Assembly: GCA_015067885.1 (NCBI GenBank) | Contig: SVLO01000017.1 | Location: 1 to 43,984 of the forward strand | Reading direction: 5' to 3' | DNA: 43,984 nucleotides | DNA from: Oscillospiraceae bacterium | Lineage (GTDB): Bacteria; Bacillota; Clostridia; Oscillospirales; Oscillospiraceae | Shown: positions 19,562 to 26,320 of the stretch, piece after piece | Layout of the letters: the number at the start of each line of letters is the position of its first letter | How positions within the stretch are numbered: position 1 is the stretch's first letter | Translations under genes and position numbers: made by a program | The notes under the pieces: generated by a model | Databases searched by the model: none | Told to the model about the DNA's origin: nothing | What the model saw: only the letters and a program-made list of their open reading frames with translations

Positions 19562-19594
19562 GCCGCCGCACCTCCCCGCAAAATTCATAGTTCA

Positions 19595-19623
19595 AGAATA
19601 ACACGCCCCGTCCCCGGTTTCAA
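19595..19623 (-). promoter_or_regulatory. Promoter of the pseudouridine synthase gene
   Basis: On the minus strand TTGAAA (19618-19623) and TATTCT (19595-19600) have a 17-base spacer. Its -35 directly abuts the -35 of the divergent hemW promoter. Confidence 0.75.
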
Positions 19624-19652
19624 TTGCAATTTTCCCGTCCTTTCGCTATAAT
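19624..19652 (+). promoter_or_regulatory. Promoter of hemW
   Basis: TTGCAA (19624-19629) and TATAAT (19647-19652) have a 17-base spacer; transcription would begin near 19659, about 28 bases before the ATG. Confidence 0.78.
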
Positions 19653-19686
19653 GACAGCATAGACTTTCGCAAAGGACGTGGTTCCA

Positions 19687-20889
19687 ATGTCCGACCAACT
19701 GGGCATCTATATCCATATTCCCTTCTGCCGCAGCAAGTGCGACTACTGCGACTTCTACTCCCTGTCCGGGCGCGAGGCGGACATGGACCGCTATCAAAAG
19801 GCCCTGCTGGCCCATATCAAAGAAACCGCCCCCCACGCCAAAGGCAACGAGGTGGATACTATCTACTTCGGCGGCGGCACCCCCAGCTATTACGGCGCCC
19901 ATCGTCTGAAAATCCTGCTCACCACCCTGCGCAAGCATTTCCGGGTCTGTAAAGACGCCGAGATCACCTTGGAGGCCAACCCCGACAGCGTGGACCTGCG
20001 TTCCCTGAAACAGTTACGCCGGGCCGGGTTTAACCGCATTTCCCTCGGTGTCCAGTCCGCCTGTGATGCCCACCTGCGCGATCTGCACCGCCCTCACGAC
20101 TTCCAACAGACTCAGGATGCCGTCGCCGCCGCCCGCGGGGCCGGCTTTGACAACCTGAGCCTGGACCTCATCTACGGCCTGCCCGGTCAGGACATGACCG
20201 CCTGGCAGGACACCCTGGAGCAGGTCCTTGCTTTGGGACCCGACCATCTGTCCTGTTACGGCCTGAAGGTGGAAGACGGCACCCCCCTCTCCCACCGGGT
20301 GGCCCATGGCCTTGCACTGCCCGACGACGACCTGCAGGCAGATATGTACCTCTACACCGTGGACCGACTGGCCCAGGCGGGCTTTGCCCAGTACGAGATC
20401 TCCAACTTCGCCCAACCGGGCCGGGAGTCCCGCCATAACCTGCGTTACTGGTTCACCCGCCCCTATATCGGCTTTGGTCCCGGCGCCCACTCCGACTTCG
20501 GCGGCCGCCGCTATAGCTTCGTGCGGGATTTGGACGCCTATATCGACGGCGTGCTGAACGGTTCCAATATCATCGACTCCTCCGACCTCATCCCCCAGCG
20601 GGAACGCAGCGGTGAGTACCTGATGCTCCGCCTGCGCACGACCCACGGTATCGAGGAATGGGAATACCGCCGCACCTACTATATGAACTTCGCCCCCCTG
20701 GAGGAACTGCTCCTGTCCTACCGGCGTCTTGGCTTCACTGTTCAGGAAAACGGCCGCTGGCGTTTGACACCAAAGGGGTTCCTCCTATCCAACCAGCTCA
20801 TCGGCCTGCTCATGGAGCGGCAGGAGCAATCCAGTTTGGAAACCCTCCTGCCCCGCCTGCGCCGCGAGCCGCTGTCCAATAAAGAATAA
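19687..20889 (+). CDS. hemW: HemW-type radical SAM heme chaperone
   Basis: HemW is a radical S-adenosylmethionine protein of the HemN family thought to carry heme into respiratory enzymes rather than oxidise coproporphyrinogen. The 400-residue product carries the 4Fe-4S cysteines C14, C18 and C21 in PFCRSKCDYCDF, the GGGTPS loop near residues 60-65, the LEANPDSV strand, and the C-terminal HemW domain (about 300-390). The C-x3-C-x2-C spacing without the extra cysteine of HemN supports HemW. The ATG at 19687 has AAAGGA 10 bases upstream; a GTG three codons earlier is too close to that site. It converges on the phage block with a shared terminator. Confidence 0.93.
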   Translation: MSDQLGIYIHIPFCRSKCDYCDFYSLSGREADMDRYQKALLAHIKETAPHAKGNEVDTIYFGGGTPSYYGAHRLKILLTTLRKHFRVCKDAEITLEANPDSVDLRSLKQLRRAGFNRISLGVQSACDAHLRDLHRPHDFQQTQDAVAAARGAGFDNLSLDLIYGLPGQDMTAWQDTLEQVLALGPDHLSCYGLKVEDGTPLSHRVAHGLALPDDDLQADMYLYTVDRLAQAGFAQYEISNFAQPGRESRHNLRYWFTRPYIGFGPGAHSDFGGRRYSFVRDLDAYIDGVLNGSNIIDSSDLIPQRERSGEYLMLRLRTTHGIEEWEYRRTYYMNFAPLEELLLSYRRLGFTVQENGRWRLTPKGFLLSNQLIGLLMERQEQSSLETLLPRLRREPLSNKE

Positions 20890-20923
20890 AAACATCCCCG
20901 ACCGGCGGTCGGGGATGTTTTTA
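20889..20923. terminator. Bidirectional terminator between hemW and the phage block
   Basis: Arms AAACATCCCCGACC and GGTCGGGGATGTTT with a 3-base loop, flanked by A and T runs. It touches the hemW stop on one side and the stop of the last tail gene on the other, so it ends both units. Confidence 0.92.
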
Positions 20924-21481
20924 TTCCACCATCTTCTCCAAATCGTCCCATCGCAGCTCCTGCAGGTCCTGCCAGGTCATCTGCCGCTGCTCCACCTGTC
21001 CCCAGGTCTGGTACCAAAACAGATACCGCACCAGCAAATGGGCGGGCAATATGTCCTCCACCAGTACCCGTATTCGCTCAAATTCCTCCGGAATACCGGG
21101 TACATCCGGAAACCGAACGTCCACCGTGTTGACCAGTCCTGTCTCCCGCACCATGACGTTCAGGCCGCAGCCGGCCAGCGTATCGTTCAGCGCCCTATGG
21201 GTAAATCCGTCCCCACCAATGCGCAGCAGCGCCATCAGCGCCCACGCCAGTTGTTCCGACTCTTGGGCAGCCGGACGGCGCGCAAACAGCCGTGCCACCT
21301 GTTCCAGCCCCTGGTCCCGGGCCGTCACCAGGCACATCTCTCGCTGTATCTGTTCCAGTTCCGCCTCCATCCGATCCAGCGCCCCGCCAATACACTCCAA
21401 TTCCGCCCCCAAATAGGAGTGTTCCAGCTTGTATATGCCCAGCGGCCGCAGCAGTTGCTTTATATGCTCCGCGTTACTCAT
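20921..21481 (-). CDS. Phage tail protein I-like (XkdU/DUF2313 family)
   Basis: The 186-residue product matches the P2 gpI / XkdU / YmfQ position and style: an N-terminal helical segment (HIKQLLRPLGIYKLE), a conserved middle with FARRPAAQESEQLAWALMALLR, and a C-terminal beta part with VDVRFPDVPGI. It forms part of the baseplate wedge, next to baseplate J. The C-terminus has two similar 8-residue units, TWQDLQEL and RWDDLEKM. It is the last gene of the block: only a terminator follows, whereas most phages have tail fibre genes here. Start overlaps the J stop (ATGA). Confidence 0.82.
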   Translation of the reverse strand: MSNAEHIKQLLRPLGIYKLEHSYLGAELECIGGALDRMEAELEQIQREMCLVTARDQGLEQVARLFARRPAAQESEQLAWALMALLRIGGDGFTHRALNDTLAGCGLNVMVRETGLVNTVDVRFPDVPGIPEEFERIRVLVEDILPAHLLVRYLFWYQTWGQVEQRQMTWQDLQELRWDDLEKMVE

Positions 21482-22524
21482 GCCATGGCCTCCACTGTCA
21501 ACTCACCCAGCACCGGCATCTGACCCATCTCAACGGACACATCCTTCTCCGGCTTCACCAACACATAGTTCTCCACCCCTGCAATCGTGTAGATCAGGTT
21601 ACCCAGCTTCGCTCGCAATACGTCCTGTCCCAACAGTTGTCCGGTAAAATACCCGCGCACCGCCTGCTCCACCTGCGGACAAACCAGGTCAAAATCCTGC
21701 GCCGCGATCTGTACCGACACATCCACCGTCACCGTCTCCGGTCCGGTTACCGCCACATCCACCGCGATCTCACGGTTTTTCTCCATCTGCCGGCCGATCT
21801 CGTCCAAAAGCGCCTGCTCCGGCACTCCATTTTGAGTGGCAACCACCACGTCCACCGTGCCGACCCCTCGTCTTTTCGGCAGCGCCACTGCCGCCACCAC
21901 CGCCTCAAAGGCCTCCGCGACCTGCTCGTAGTAGGCGCAGTTGGCTCCGTTTGGCAGCCGGGCAAAGCTGTCCAAAACTCGCTGGCGCAGCAGCTCATCG
22001 CTCTCCCGGTCCGCACCGCCGGTCATGGCCGTGGGATTTCTGCAGCCGGTAACTCCAACCGGCGCAGCCGCCAGCAGTGTCACGCTGCCCGCCGCCACAT
22101 TTCCCGCGTTTCCGGCCTGCTGGGCCTGAACGGGGACGTCCACGTACGTTGCCCCCACCGCCAGCACGCCGGCCTCCAGCGTGGCAAAACGCACATACCC
22201 CTGGGTCATGCACACCGTCCCCGCGGGAATGGTCCGCTCCGCTTCTCCGGCCCCATCGCTGTAAAAGCGCACCACACCCCTGGCGTATTCCGCCGCCTTG
22301 CGCTCCAGCCCACGCAACTGTGCGTGATAATCCAAATACTCCCCGGTCGCCGTCTGCGGAAAGCACTGTCGGTTCACCCAGTCCCCCTGTACGTACAGCG
22401 CGTAGATCTGCGCCGCCACCGCATATAACCGGGCGGATAGGTCGCCGCCCTCGGCTACCTCCATCCCCGTGCGCGCAGTAAAATCCGCCAGCATCTCGGC
22501 ATAAAGCTCCTCAACCGTTTTCAT
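21478..22524 (-). CDS. Baseplate assembly protein J (XkdT family)
   Basis: The 348-residue product is a Baseplate J-like wedge protein of contractile tails. It has the N-terminal helical region (VEELYAEMLADFTARTGMEV), the YLDYHAQLRGLERKAA motif, the AGNAGNVAAGSVTLL strand and the GGADRESDELLRQRVLDSF segment, all characteristic of the family. The ring of these proteins triggers sheath contraction. The gene overlaps the W-like gene by ATGA and the I-like gene by ATGA, with GGAGGAG upstream of the start. Length is in the usual 340-390 range. Confidence 0.93.
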   Translation of the reverse strand: MKTVEELYAEMLADFTARTGMEVAEGGDLSARLYAVAAQIYALYVQGDWVNRQCFPQTATGEYLDYHAQLRGLERKAAEYARGVVRFYSDGAGEAERTIPAGTVCMTQGYVRFATLEAGVLAVGATYVDVPVQAQQAGNAGNVAAGSVTLLAAAPVGVTGCRNPTAMTGGADRESDELLRQRVLDSFARLPNGANCAYYEQVAEAFEAVVAAVALPKRRGVGTVDVVVATQNGVPEQALLDEIGRQMEKNREIAVDVAVTGPETVTVDVSVQIAAQDFDLVCPQVEQAVRGYFTGQLLGQDVLRAKLGNLIYTIAGVENYVLVKPEKDVSVEMGQMPVLGELTVEAMA

Positions 22525-22877
22525 CCATTCTCCTCCAATCGCGCCGTAACCACGCTGTCCTTGCCCTGCCAGTTCAAATGCACCGTCACTTGACCGACGT
22601 CCCCCTCCTCGGCATACTCCACATCGGTCACCGTCACATCCTCACCCTCCAGCGCCTGTGCAACGTAGCTTGCGCACAGACTTGGCCGCGCACTCGGCTT
22701 CTCCCTGTACAGCAAATGCAGTTCACTGCCCAGTTCCGGCAAAAAAGGAAGGGCGCCCCGCCGTGCCATCAGCTTAAATAATACCCGCTGCAGCACCGCC
22801 GCCTCCCCCTGCAGCCGCACAAAGCCCCCCGCGCCGTCAGGAACCAGATCCCCATCCTTCATGCTCCACTCTGTCAT
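22521..22877 (-). CDS. Baseplate wedge protein W / gp25-like (XkdS position)
   Basis: The 118-residue product fits the gp25/W/XkdS lysozyme-like wedge family in size and place, between spike and J. It shows the central LFKLMARRGALPFLPELGSE region with a short helix and loop, then a conserved YREKPSARPS stretch and C-terminal beta strands (VTDVEYAEEGD). These proteins hold the sheath to the baseplate. The start has GGAGGG upstream and the gene overlaps J by ATGA. The call rests partly on gene order. Confidence 0.75.
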   Translation of the reverse strand: MTEWSMKDGDLVPDGAGGFVRLQGEAAVLQRVLFKLMARRGALPFLPELGSELHLLYREKPSARPSLCASYVAQALEGEDVTVTDVEYAEEGDVGQVTVHLNWQGKDSVVTARLEENG

Positions 22878-23288
22878 TTATGTTCCCTCCTGTCCGGCCA
22901 GCGCTTGCAGCACCGCCGCTTCGATCACGGCTTCCAGGCTCACACCGTTGACCAGCACCTCTCCCTTCAGCCGCACCTGTCCATCCCCGCTCAGACGGAT
23001 GGAGCAGCCATCTGCAAACAGCTCCAGCTCACCGGGATTCAGGTCGTTGTCCGCGGACTCCCGTTGGGCCACGATGCAGGCCGCCTCGCCATCCACGCCG
23101 GACTTCATCACCAGCACCTGCTGGCCGTTTTTCGGTTTCCAGCGGTAACCTCCCGGCGCCGCCACCGGCAGCAAACGCTGGCATCCTTCCGCGTACACGC
23201 CGGTCCGTTCTCCCTGGGCGGTTACAACTCCCATCTGGATGGTTCGTCCCTGCCCCTGAGCGCCTTTGCCCTGTTGTGAAATCCACAT
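22878..23288 (-). CDS. Baseplate spike protein, gpV-like OB fold
   Basis: The 137-residue product resembles the baseplate V spike of small contractile tails: an OB fold (about 10-85, TIQMGVVTAQGERTGVYAEG, then KPKNGQQVLVMK) followed by a short beta stretch (SIRLSGDGQVRLKGEVLVNG) that would form the trimeric needle. In phages this trimer tips the tube and pierces the target envelope. The C-terminal part is short, with no metal-binding apex motif seen. The start at 23288 has GAGGTGAGAG upstream. It sits between hub and W genes, as expected. Confidence 0.78.
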   Translation of the reverse strand: MWISQQGKGAQGQGRTIQMGVVTAQGERTGVYAEGCQRLLPVAAPGGYRWKPKNGQQVLVMKSGVDGEAACIVAQRESADNDLNPGELELFADGCSIRLSGDGQVRLKGEVLVNGVSLEAVIEAAVLQALAGQEGT

Positions 23289-23298
23289 CTCTCTCACC

Positions 23299-24252
23299 TC
23301 ACAGCATGATGTCCGGGGGCAGCAACTCCAATCGCGTTCGGTAGCCGCCATCATCCATGCTCACCACCGCCCGGGCCACGCGCCACGTCCCGTCAACAGC
23401 CGCGTCCCCTCGGGCCACCTCGACCAATTCCCCCGGCCAGGCCGCAAAGACCACCGGCAGTTCCAGCTCCAGCTCCACCTGTCGCTGGCGGGACTTCTCC
23501 AACTGATACTGTCCTTGATAGCGCATGGCCTGATAATCGCTCTTCTCCGGCATGGTGATCATCCTGCGGCTCTGTCCGCCGACATCCTTAAAAGCCTGAT
23601 CCACAACCTTCTCCACCTTGGCCGACTTCCCGCGATCCCATACCCAAACCTCGCTGAGTACTCCGTACCGGCAAAATTTGATGATCTGCGCTGTGACCGC
23701 CGTCTTCCCATCGACCTTTCGCGTCACACTGTCGTCCCACCCGGCCAAAATCAGCCTGCCCTTCCGGTCAAACCGTGGGGTAATGCCGCCGTAAAACCGT
23801 GCAAACTGGTACAGCACCGACCACTCACTGCTGCCTGCGGATATGGCAAACCCCCGCACCGCGGGAAGGGCGTCCTGCCTGGCCACCTCAATGCCGTAGG
23901 GCCGCACGTGATCACGCAAAATATCCTCCGGCGTGGCTGCCGCGTACTCCGCGCTCTGGGCCTCGTTGTCCAGCAGCAGCGCCGCCAGCCCCCGTCCACT
24001 GATCTCCAACCGCTCTCCGCCGTCCGCCCGGGTCACCACGCACTCGTCCACCACGCCTACAAACACAGTTTCCTCTCCTTCACAGGCCTCAAACCGCACC
24101 GCTCCCGCCAGCAGTCGCTCCTGCCCCGCGCTCCACAAGCAGACCACCCGAAAGCTGTCACAGGGCGTGGCGCAGCCGTAGTCCAGCTCCCACTCCAGCA
24201 TGGCGGGCAGCTCCCAGCGCTTTCCATCTGCCGTTAACAGCCACCCATTCAC
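23299..24252 (-). CDS. Tail hub protein (XkdQ / gpD-gp27 family)
   Basis: The 318-residue product corresponds to the XkdQ/YqbQ hub that joins the tail tube to the spike. Visible parts are an N-terminal beta barrel (ADGKRWELPAMLEWELDYG), the SEWSVLYQFARFYGGITPRFDRKGRLIL region and the C-terminal RYQGQYQLEKSRQRQVELEL and WRVARAVVSMDDGGYRT strands. The start is GTG at 24252 in a GTGA overlap with the LysM gene stop; a longer upstream frame crosses that gene and is rejected. Length matches PBSX XkdQ closely. Confidence 0.8.
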   Translation of the reverse strand: MNGWLLTADGKRWELPAMLEWELDYGCATPCDSFRVVCLWSAGQERLLAGAVRFEACEGEETVFVGVVDECVVTRADGGERLEISGRGLAALLLDNEAQSAEYAAATPEDILRDHVRPYGIEVARQDALPAVRGFAISAGSSEWSVLYQFARFYGGITPRFDRKGRLILAGWDDSVTRKVDGKTAVTAQIIKFCRYGVLSEVWVWDRGKSAKVEKVVDQAFKDVGGQSRRMITMPEKSDYQAMRYQGQYQLEKSRQRQVELELELPVVFAAWPGELVEVARGDAAVDGTWRVARAVVSMDDGGYRTRLELLPPDIML

Positions 24253-24806
24253 TTGATCACCACTTTCTGCCCGGGCCAGATCTTGTTGGGATTTTTGATG
24301 TCCGGGTTCTTCTTGAGAAGCTGCTCCAGTGTCACTCCGTAGCGCTTTGCAATGGCCCACAGGGTGTCCCCCTTCACCACCGTGTGTACCACACCGTCCT
24401 GCTGCTCGGACTGTTGGGCCTTCTGCGCCACCTCTTTCAGCTTGCCGTCATAACAGCCCAGATCCTCCCAAAAGGTAAAGCTGTAGCTCACATAGTCGGG
24501 CCGCGGCTCCTGCTTCAGCCTCAGCTCCACAAAGTGGGCATTGGCCGTCTGCCATAGGGGGTGGATCAGTTTCCCCGGCCCCTCCCGGTAGAACACATTG
24601 GCCAAGGCACCAAATTGGGCGTAGGCATTCTTGCCCACAAACTCGCCCTCCCCCCGCATCACGCGCCGGGTCCTGCCCAGATCCTGCAGCCGATACACTC
24701 CAAAGGGAACCTTGTCCACCGCCACCTGCCGCTGGTAGTCGATGGTATAAACCCTTGGATTGTGCGGCCAGGTATAGTTCTTGTATTTCATCGGGCTCAA
24801 TTTCAT
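24249..24806 (-). CDS. LysM-domain tail protein (XkdP family)
   Basis: The 185-residue product has an N-terminal beta-rich domain (FGVYRLQDLGRTRRVMRGEG) of the XkdP/gp53-like type and a C-terminal LysM domain (about 139-185: HTVVKGDTLWAIAKRYGV and NPNKIWPGQKVVIK). LysM binds peptidoglycan; in phage tails this protein lies at the baseplate around the hub. The ATG at 24806 has GAGGTG 6 bases upstream; a GTG three codons earlier lies inside that site. In PBSX the gene before this one is the tape measure; here it is the 152-residue gene. Confidence 0.87.
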   Translation of the reverse strand: MKLSPMKYKNYTWPHNPRVYTIDYQRQVAVDKVPFGVYRLQDLGRTRRVMRGEGEFVGKNAYAQFGALANVFYREGPGKLIHPLWQTANAHFVELRLKQEPRPDYVSYSFTFWEDLGCYDGKLKEVAQKAQQSEQQDGVVHTVVKGDTLWAIAKRYGVTLEQLLKKNPDIKNPNKIWPGQKVVIK

Positions 24807-24833
24807 CTTCGTCACCTCTGCCCCATTATCTCA

Positions 24834-25292
24834 TCAAAACAGCCGCAGGGGGCCGTCATACCTCCGGGCGTCCCGTTCAAAGGCCGCGTCCAGCTCCCCG
24901 GCCAGCTCTCGCCGCACCCCCGACCGCATATCCTCCGCGCTCCGGTCCCCTCGACGCTCCGCCTCACGGGTGTCCTCCGCCCGGCGCAAACGCAGTCCTC
25001 TGCTCTGCCCGACCGTTTCCGCTCTCCCACGGACCACCGCCCGCTCCAGCGCCGCCAACCGCTCCATGGGGCCTGCCCGCTTTCCGTCCTCCGATACAGC
25101 CTCCCCGCCGTGCGTTTTTGCGTCCGCCGCCCATTCCCCCTGCTCCGGAGCAGTGTCCCGGCGCGTGGTCTGCCCCATTTCCTCTTTCTTCTCCCCACCG
25201 GGCCGGACCACCCACCGCCGCCACATAAACGCGTCGTCCTCGTCCTCCCGCTCCTGCACCGGCTCCAGCAGCAGTTCCAAATAGTCGGTCAC
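24834..25292 (-). CDS. Charged helical 152-residue protein in the tape-measure position
   Basis: I do not recognise the family. The protein occupies the slot of the tape-measure gene, between the frameshifted tail chaperone and the LysM protein. The N-terminus (MTDYLELLLEPV) is followed by an acidic patch, a disordered-looking middle (40-75) and an Arg/Glu-rich, helix-prone C-terminal half (75-140), ending in ELDAAFERDARRYDGPLRLF at the limit of the frame. No membrane segments or peptidase motifs are seen. Tape-measure proteins are usually 500 residues or more, so this would set a very short tail, or be another tail component. The start is GTG in a GTGA overlap with the chaperone extension. 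Confidence 0.6.
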   Translation of the reverse strand: MTDYLELLLEPVQEREDEDDAFMWRRWVVRPGGEKKEEMGQTTRRDTAPEQGEWAADAKTHGGEAVSEDGKRAGPMERLAALERAVVRGRAETVGQSRGLRLRRAEDTREAERRGDRSAEDMRSGVRRELAGELDAAFERDARRYDGPLRLF

Positions 25293-25917
25293 TTCCGTAA
25301 CCCCCGTTTCATCCGTTCAAATCGTTCCCGGTCAAACCCCTGGTTGACCGACTCCTCCCACGTAGCCAGCGGCGCCCCGCAACTGACGCACCGCTCCTCC
25401 ATGGCCTTGTCCCTGCAGCCGGGACACAAACCCGCCAGTTCTTCCTCATCGTCCAATATCAGGTTCAACGCGCACCACAAAAACTCCCGGTCCGTCATGC
25501 TCCGGACCCGGTCCTCCGTGGGCAGGGCTGAGAAGGTTCGCAGCACGCGCCAGTACAGCCGCTCCTCCCGGGCGTGCCCCAGGCTTTTTTTAGCCTGTCC
25601 GCCTCCTCCTCATCCATCCCCGGACCGGGATTGACCCGTCGGTTAAACTCCATCCACAGCCGGGCCAACCCTCCGATCTGCTCCGCCGTCAGTTCCCTCA
25701 AAACCTGCTCTCCGTCCCGGAACTTAGGCGCGCCGTGGCATAAAACCGCCCTGGCCAGCAGGCACGCGTTGGCACACAGGGCCATCTCCCGCTCCTCACC
25801 TGCCAAACTGCGGGCCTCCGCCCTGGCCTGCAGCACCTCAAACGCACTCAGTAACCGCAGCTGCTGCCCATGCTCCAGCTTCAGCCGTTCCGGCCCGCTC
25901 AACAGCCCCCAATCCAT
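25289..25917 (-). CDS. Tail assembly chaperone, with programmed -1 frameshift extension
   Basis: Frame zero starts at 25917 and encodes 140 residues, ending at 25495. At 25585-25591 there is an A-AAA-AAA heptamer placed exactly in the zero frame; a -1 slip joins 111 residues of frame zero to 98 residues of the -1 frame, ending at 25289, for a 209-residue product. The -1 frame is fully open and reads like real protein (LYWRVLRTFSALPTEDRV), whereas the zero-frame tail after the slip is low-complexity and rich in Gly, Cys and Pro. Lambda gpG/gpGT and other phages use this to make two tail chaperones that load the tape measure. The extension holds a zinc-ribbon pattern. No good start exists for the second frame alone apart from a weak GTG. 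Confidence 0.85.
25585..25591 (-). other. Slippery heptamer for -1 ribosomal frameshifting
   Basis: On the minus strand A-AAA-AAA is in phase with codons CTA-AAA-AAA-GCC. A 6-base-pair stem, CCTGGG with CCCGGG around GCACG, begins 1 base after it and could assist slippage, although the spacer is shorter than the usual 5-9 bases. Confidence 0.85.
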
Positions 25918-25919
25918 GC

Positions 25920-26309
25920 TCACACCGCCGTCACAATGCGCTTGGAGGCCACTACCTTCACCTTCTCCAGCACCATGGTGCCCAAACCGGCCTCCTCGCT
26001 GATGTTGCTCCACTGGCAGTCGGAATAAATGATACGTTTGTCCGGCTTGACGATCACCAGCGAAAAGCCCTCCAGCTTGTAAAAATCAATGCCGTCCTGA
26101 AGCGCCTCGTCGGTGGCATAAAGCCGTGCCAGCTCCAGCTCGTGCTTGACCGAGCCGGCCATGGTAGCCACCGGCTCCTTCTCACCAAAGGCCTCCACCG
26201 TGCCGCTGGTCTTGGTCGCCTTGGCGCTGTAGCTCTGCACCACGGCCACCTTTTTACCTCCCACCTCCAGGTAAATATCATTGCTGGTGGGAAATCCTGT
26301 CACCGTCAT
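25920..26309 (-). CDS. Tail tube protein (XkdM family)
   Basis: The 129-residue product lies directly after the sheath gene and resembles XkdM-like tube proteins in size and in its beta-rich sequence (GFPTSNDIYLEVGGKKVAVV, then SGTVEAFGEKEPVA and MVLEKVKVVAS). Rings of such subunits form the rigid inner tube through which DNA or the spike passes. The ATG at 26309 has a strong AAGGAGGG upstream, consistent with a high-copy structural protein; the longer frame from 26396 overlaps the sheath gene. The gene ends 2 bases before the chaperone start. Confidence 0.85.
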   Translation of the reverse strand: MTVTGFPTSNDIYLEVGGKKVAVVQSYSAKATKTSGTVEAFGEKEPVATMAGSVKHELELARLYATDEALQDGIDFYKLEGFSLVIVKPDKRIIYSDCQWSNISEEAGLGTMVLEKVKVVASKRIVTAV

Positions 26310-26320
26310 CCTGTCCCTCC

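Noticed and set aside
25289-25546. An independent 85-residue gene starting at GTG 25546
   Set aside because: The -1 frame extends upstream to the slippery heptamer with protein-like codons and no ribosome site precedes the GTG, so frameshift fusion explains it better.
24561-25634. A 357-residue plus-strand frame opposite the chaperone/152-residue region, checked as a hidden tape measure
   Set aside because: Wrong strand for the operon, Pro/Ser/Arg-rich shadow composition, no ribosome site.
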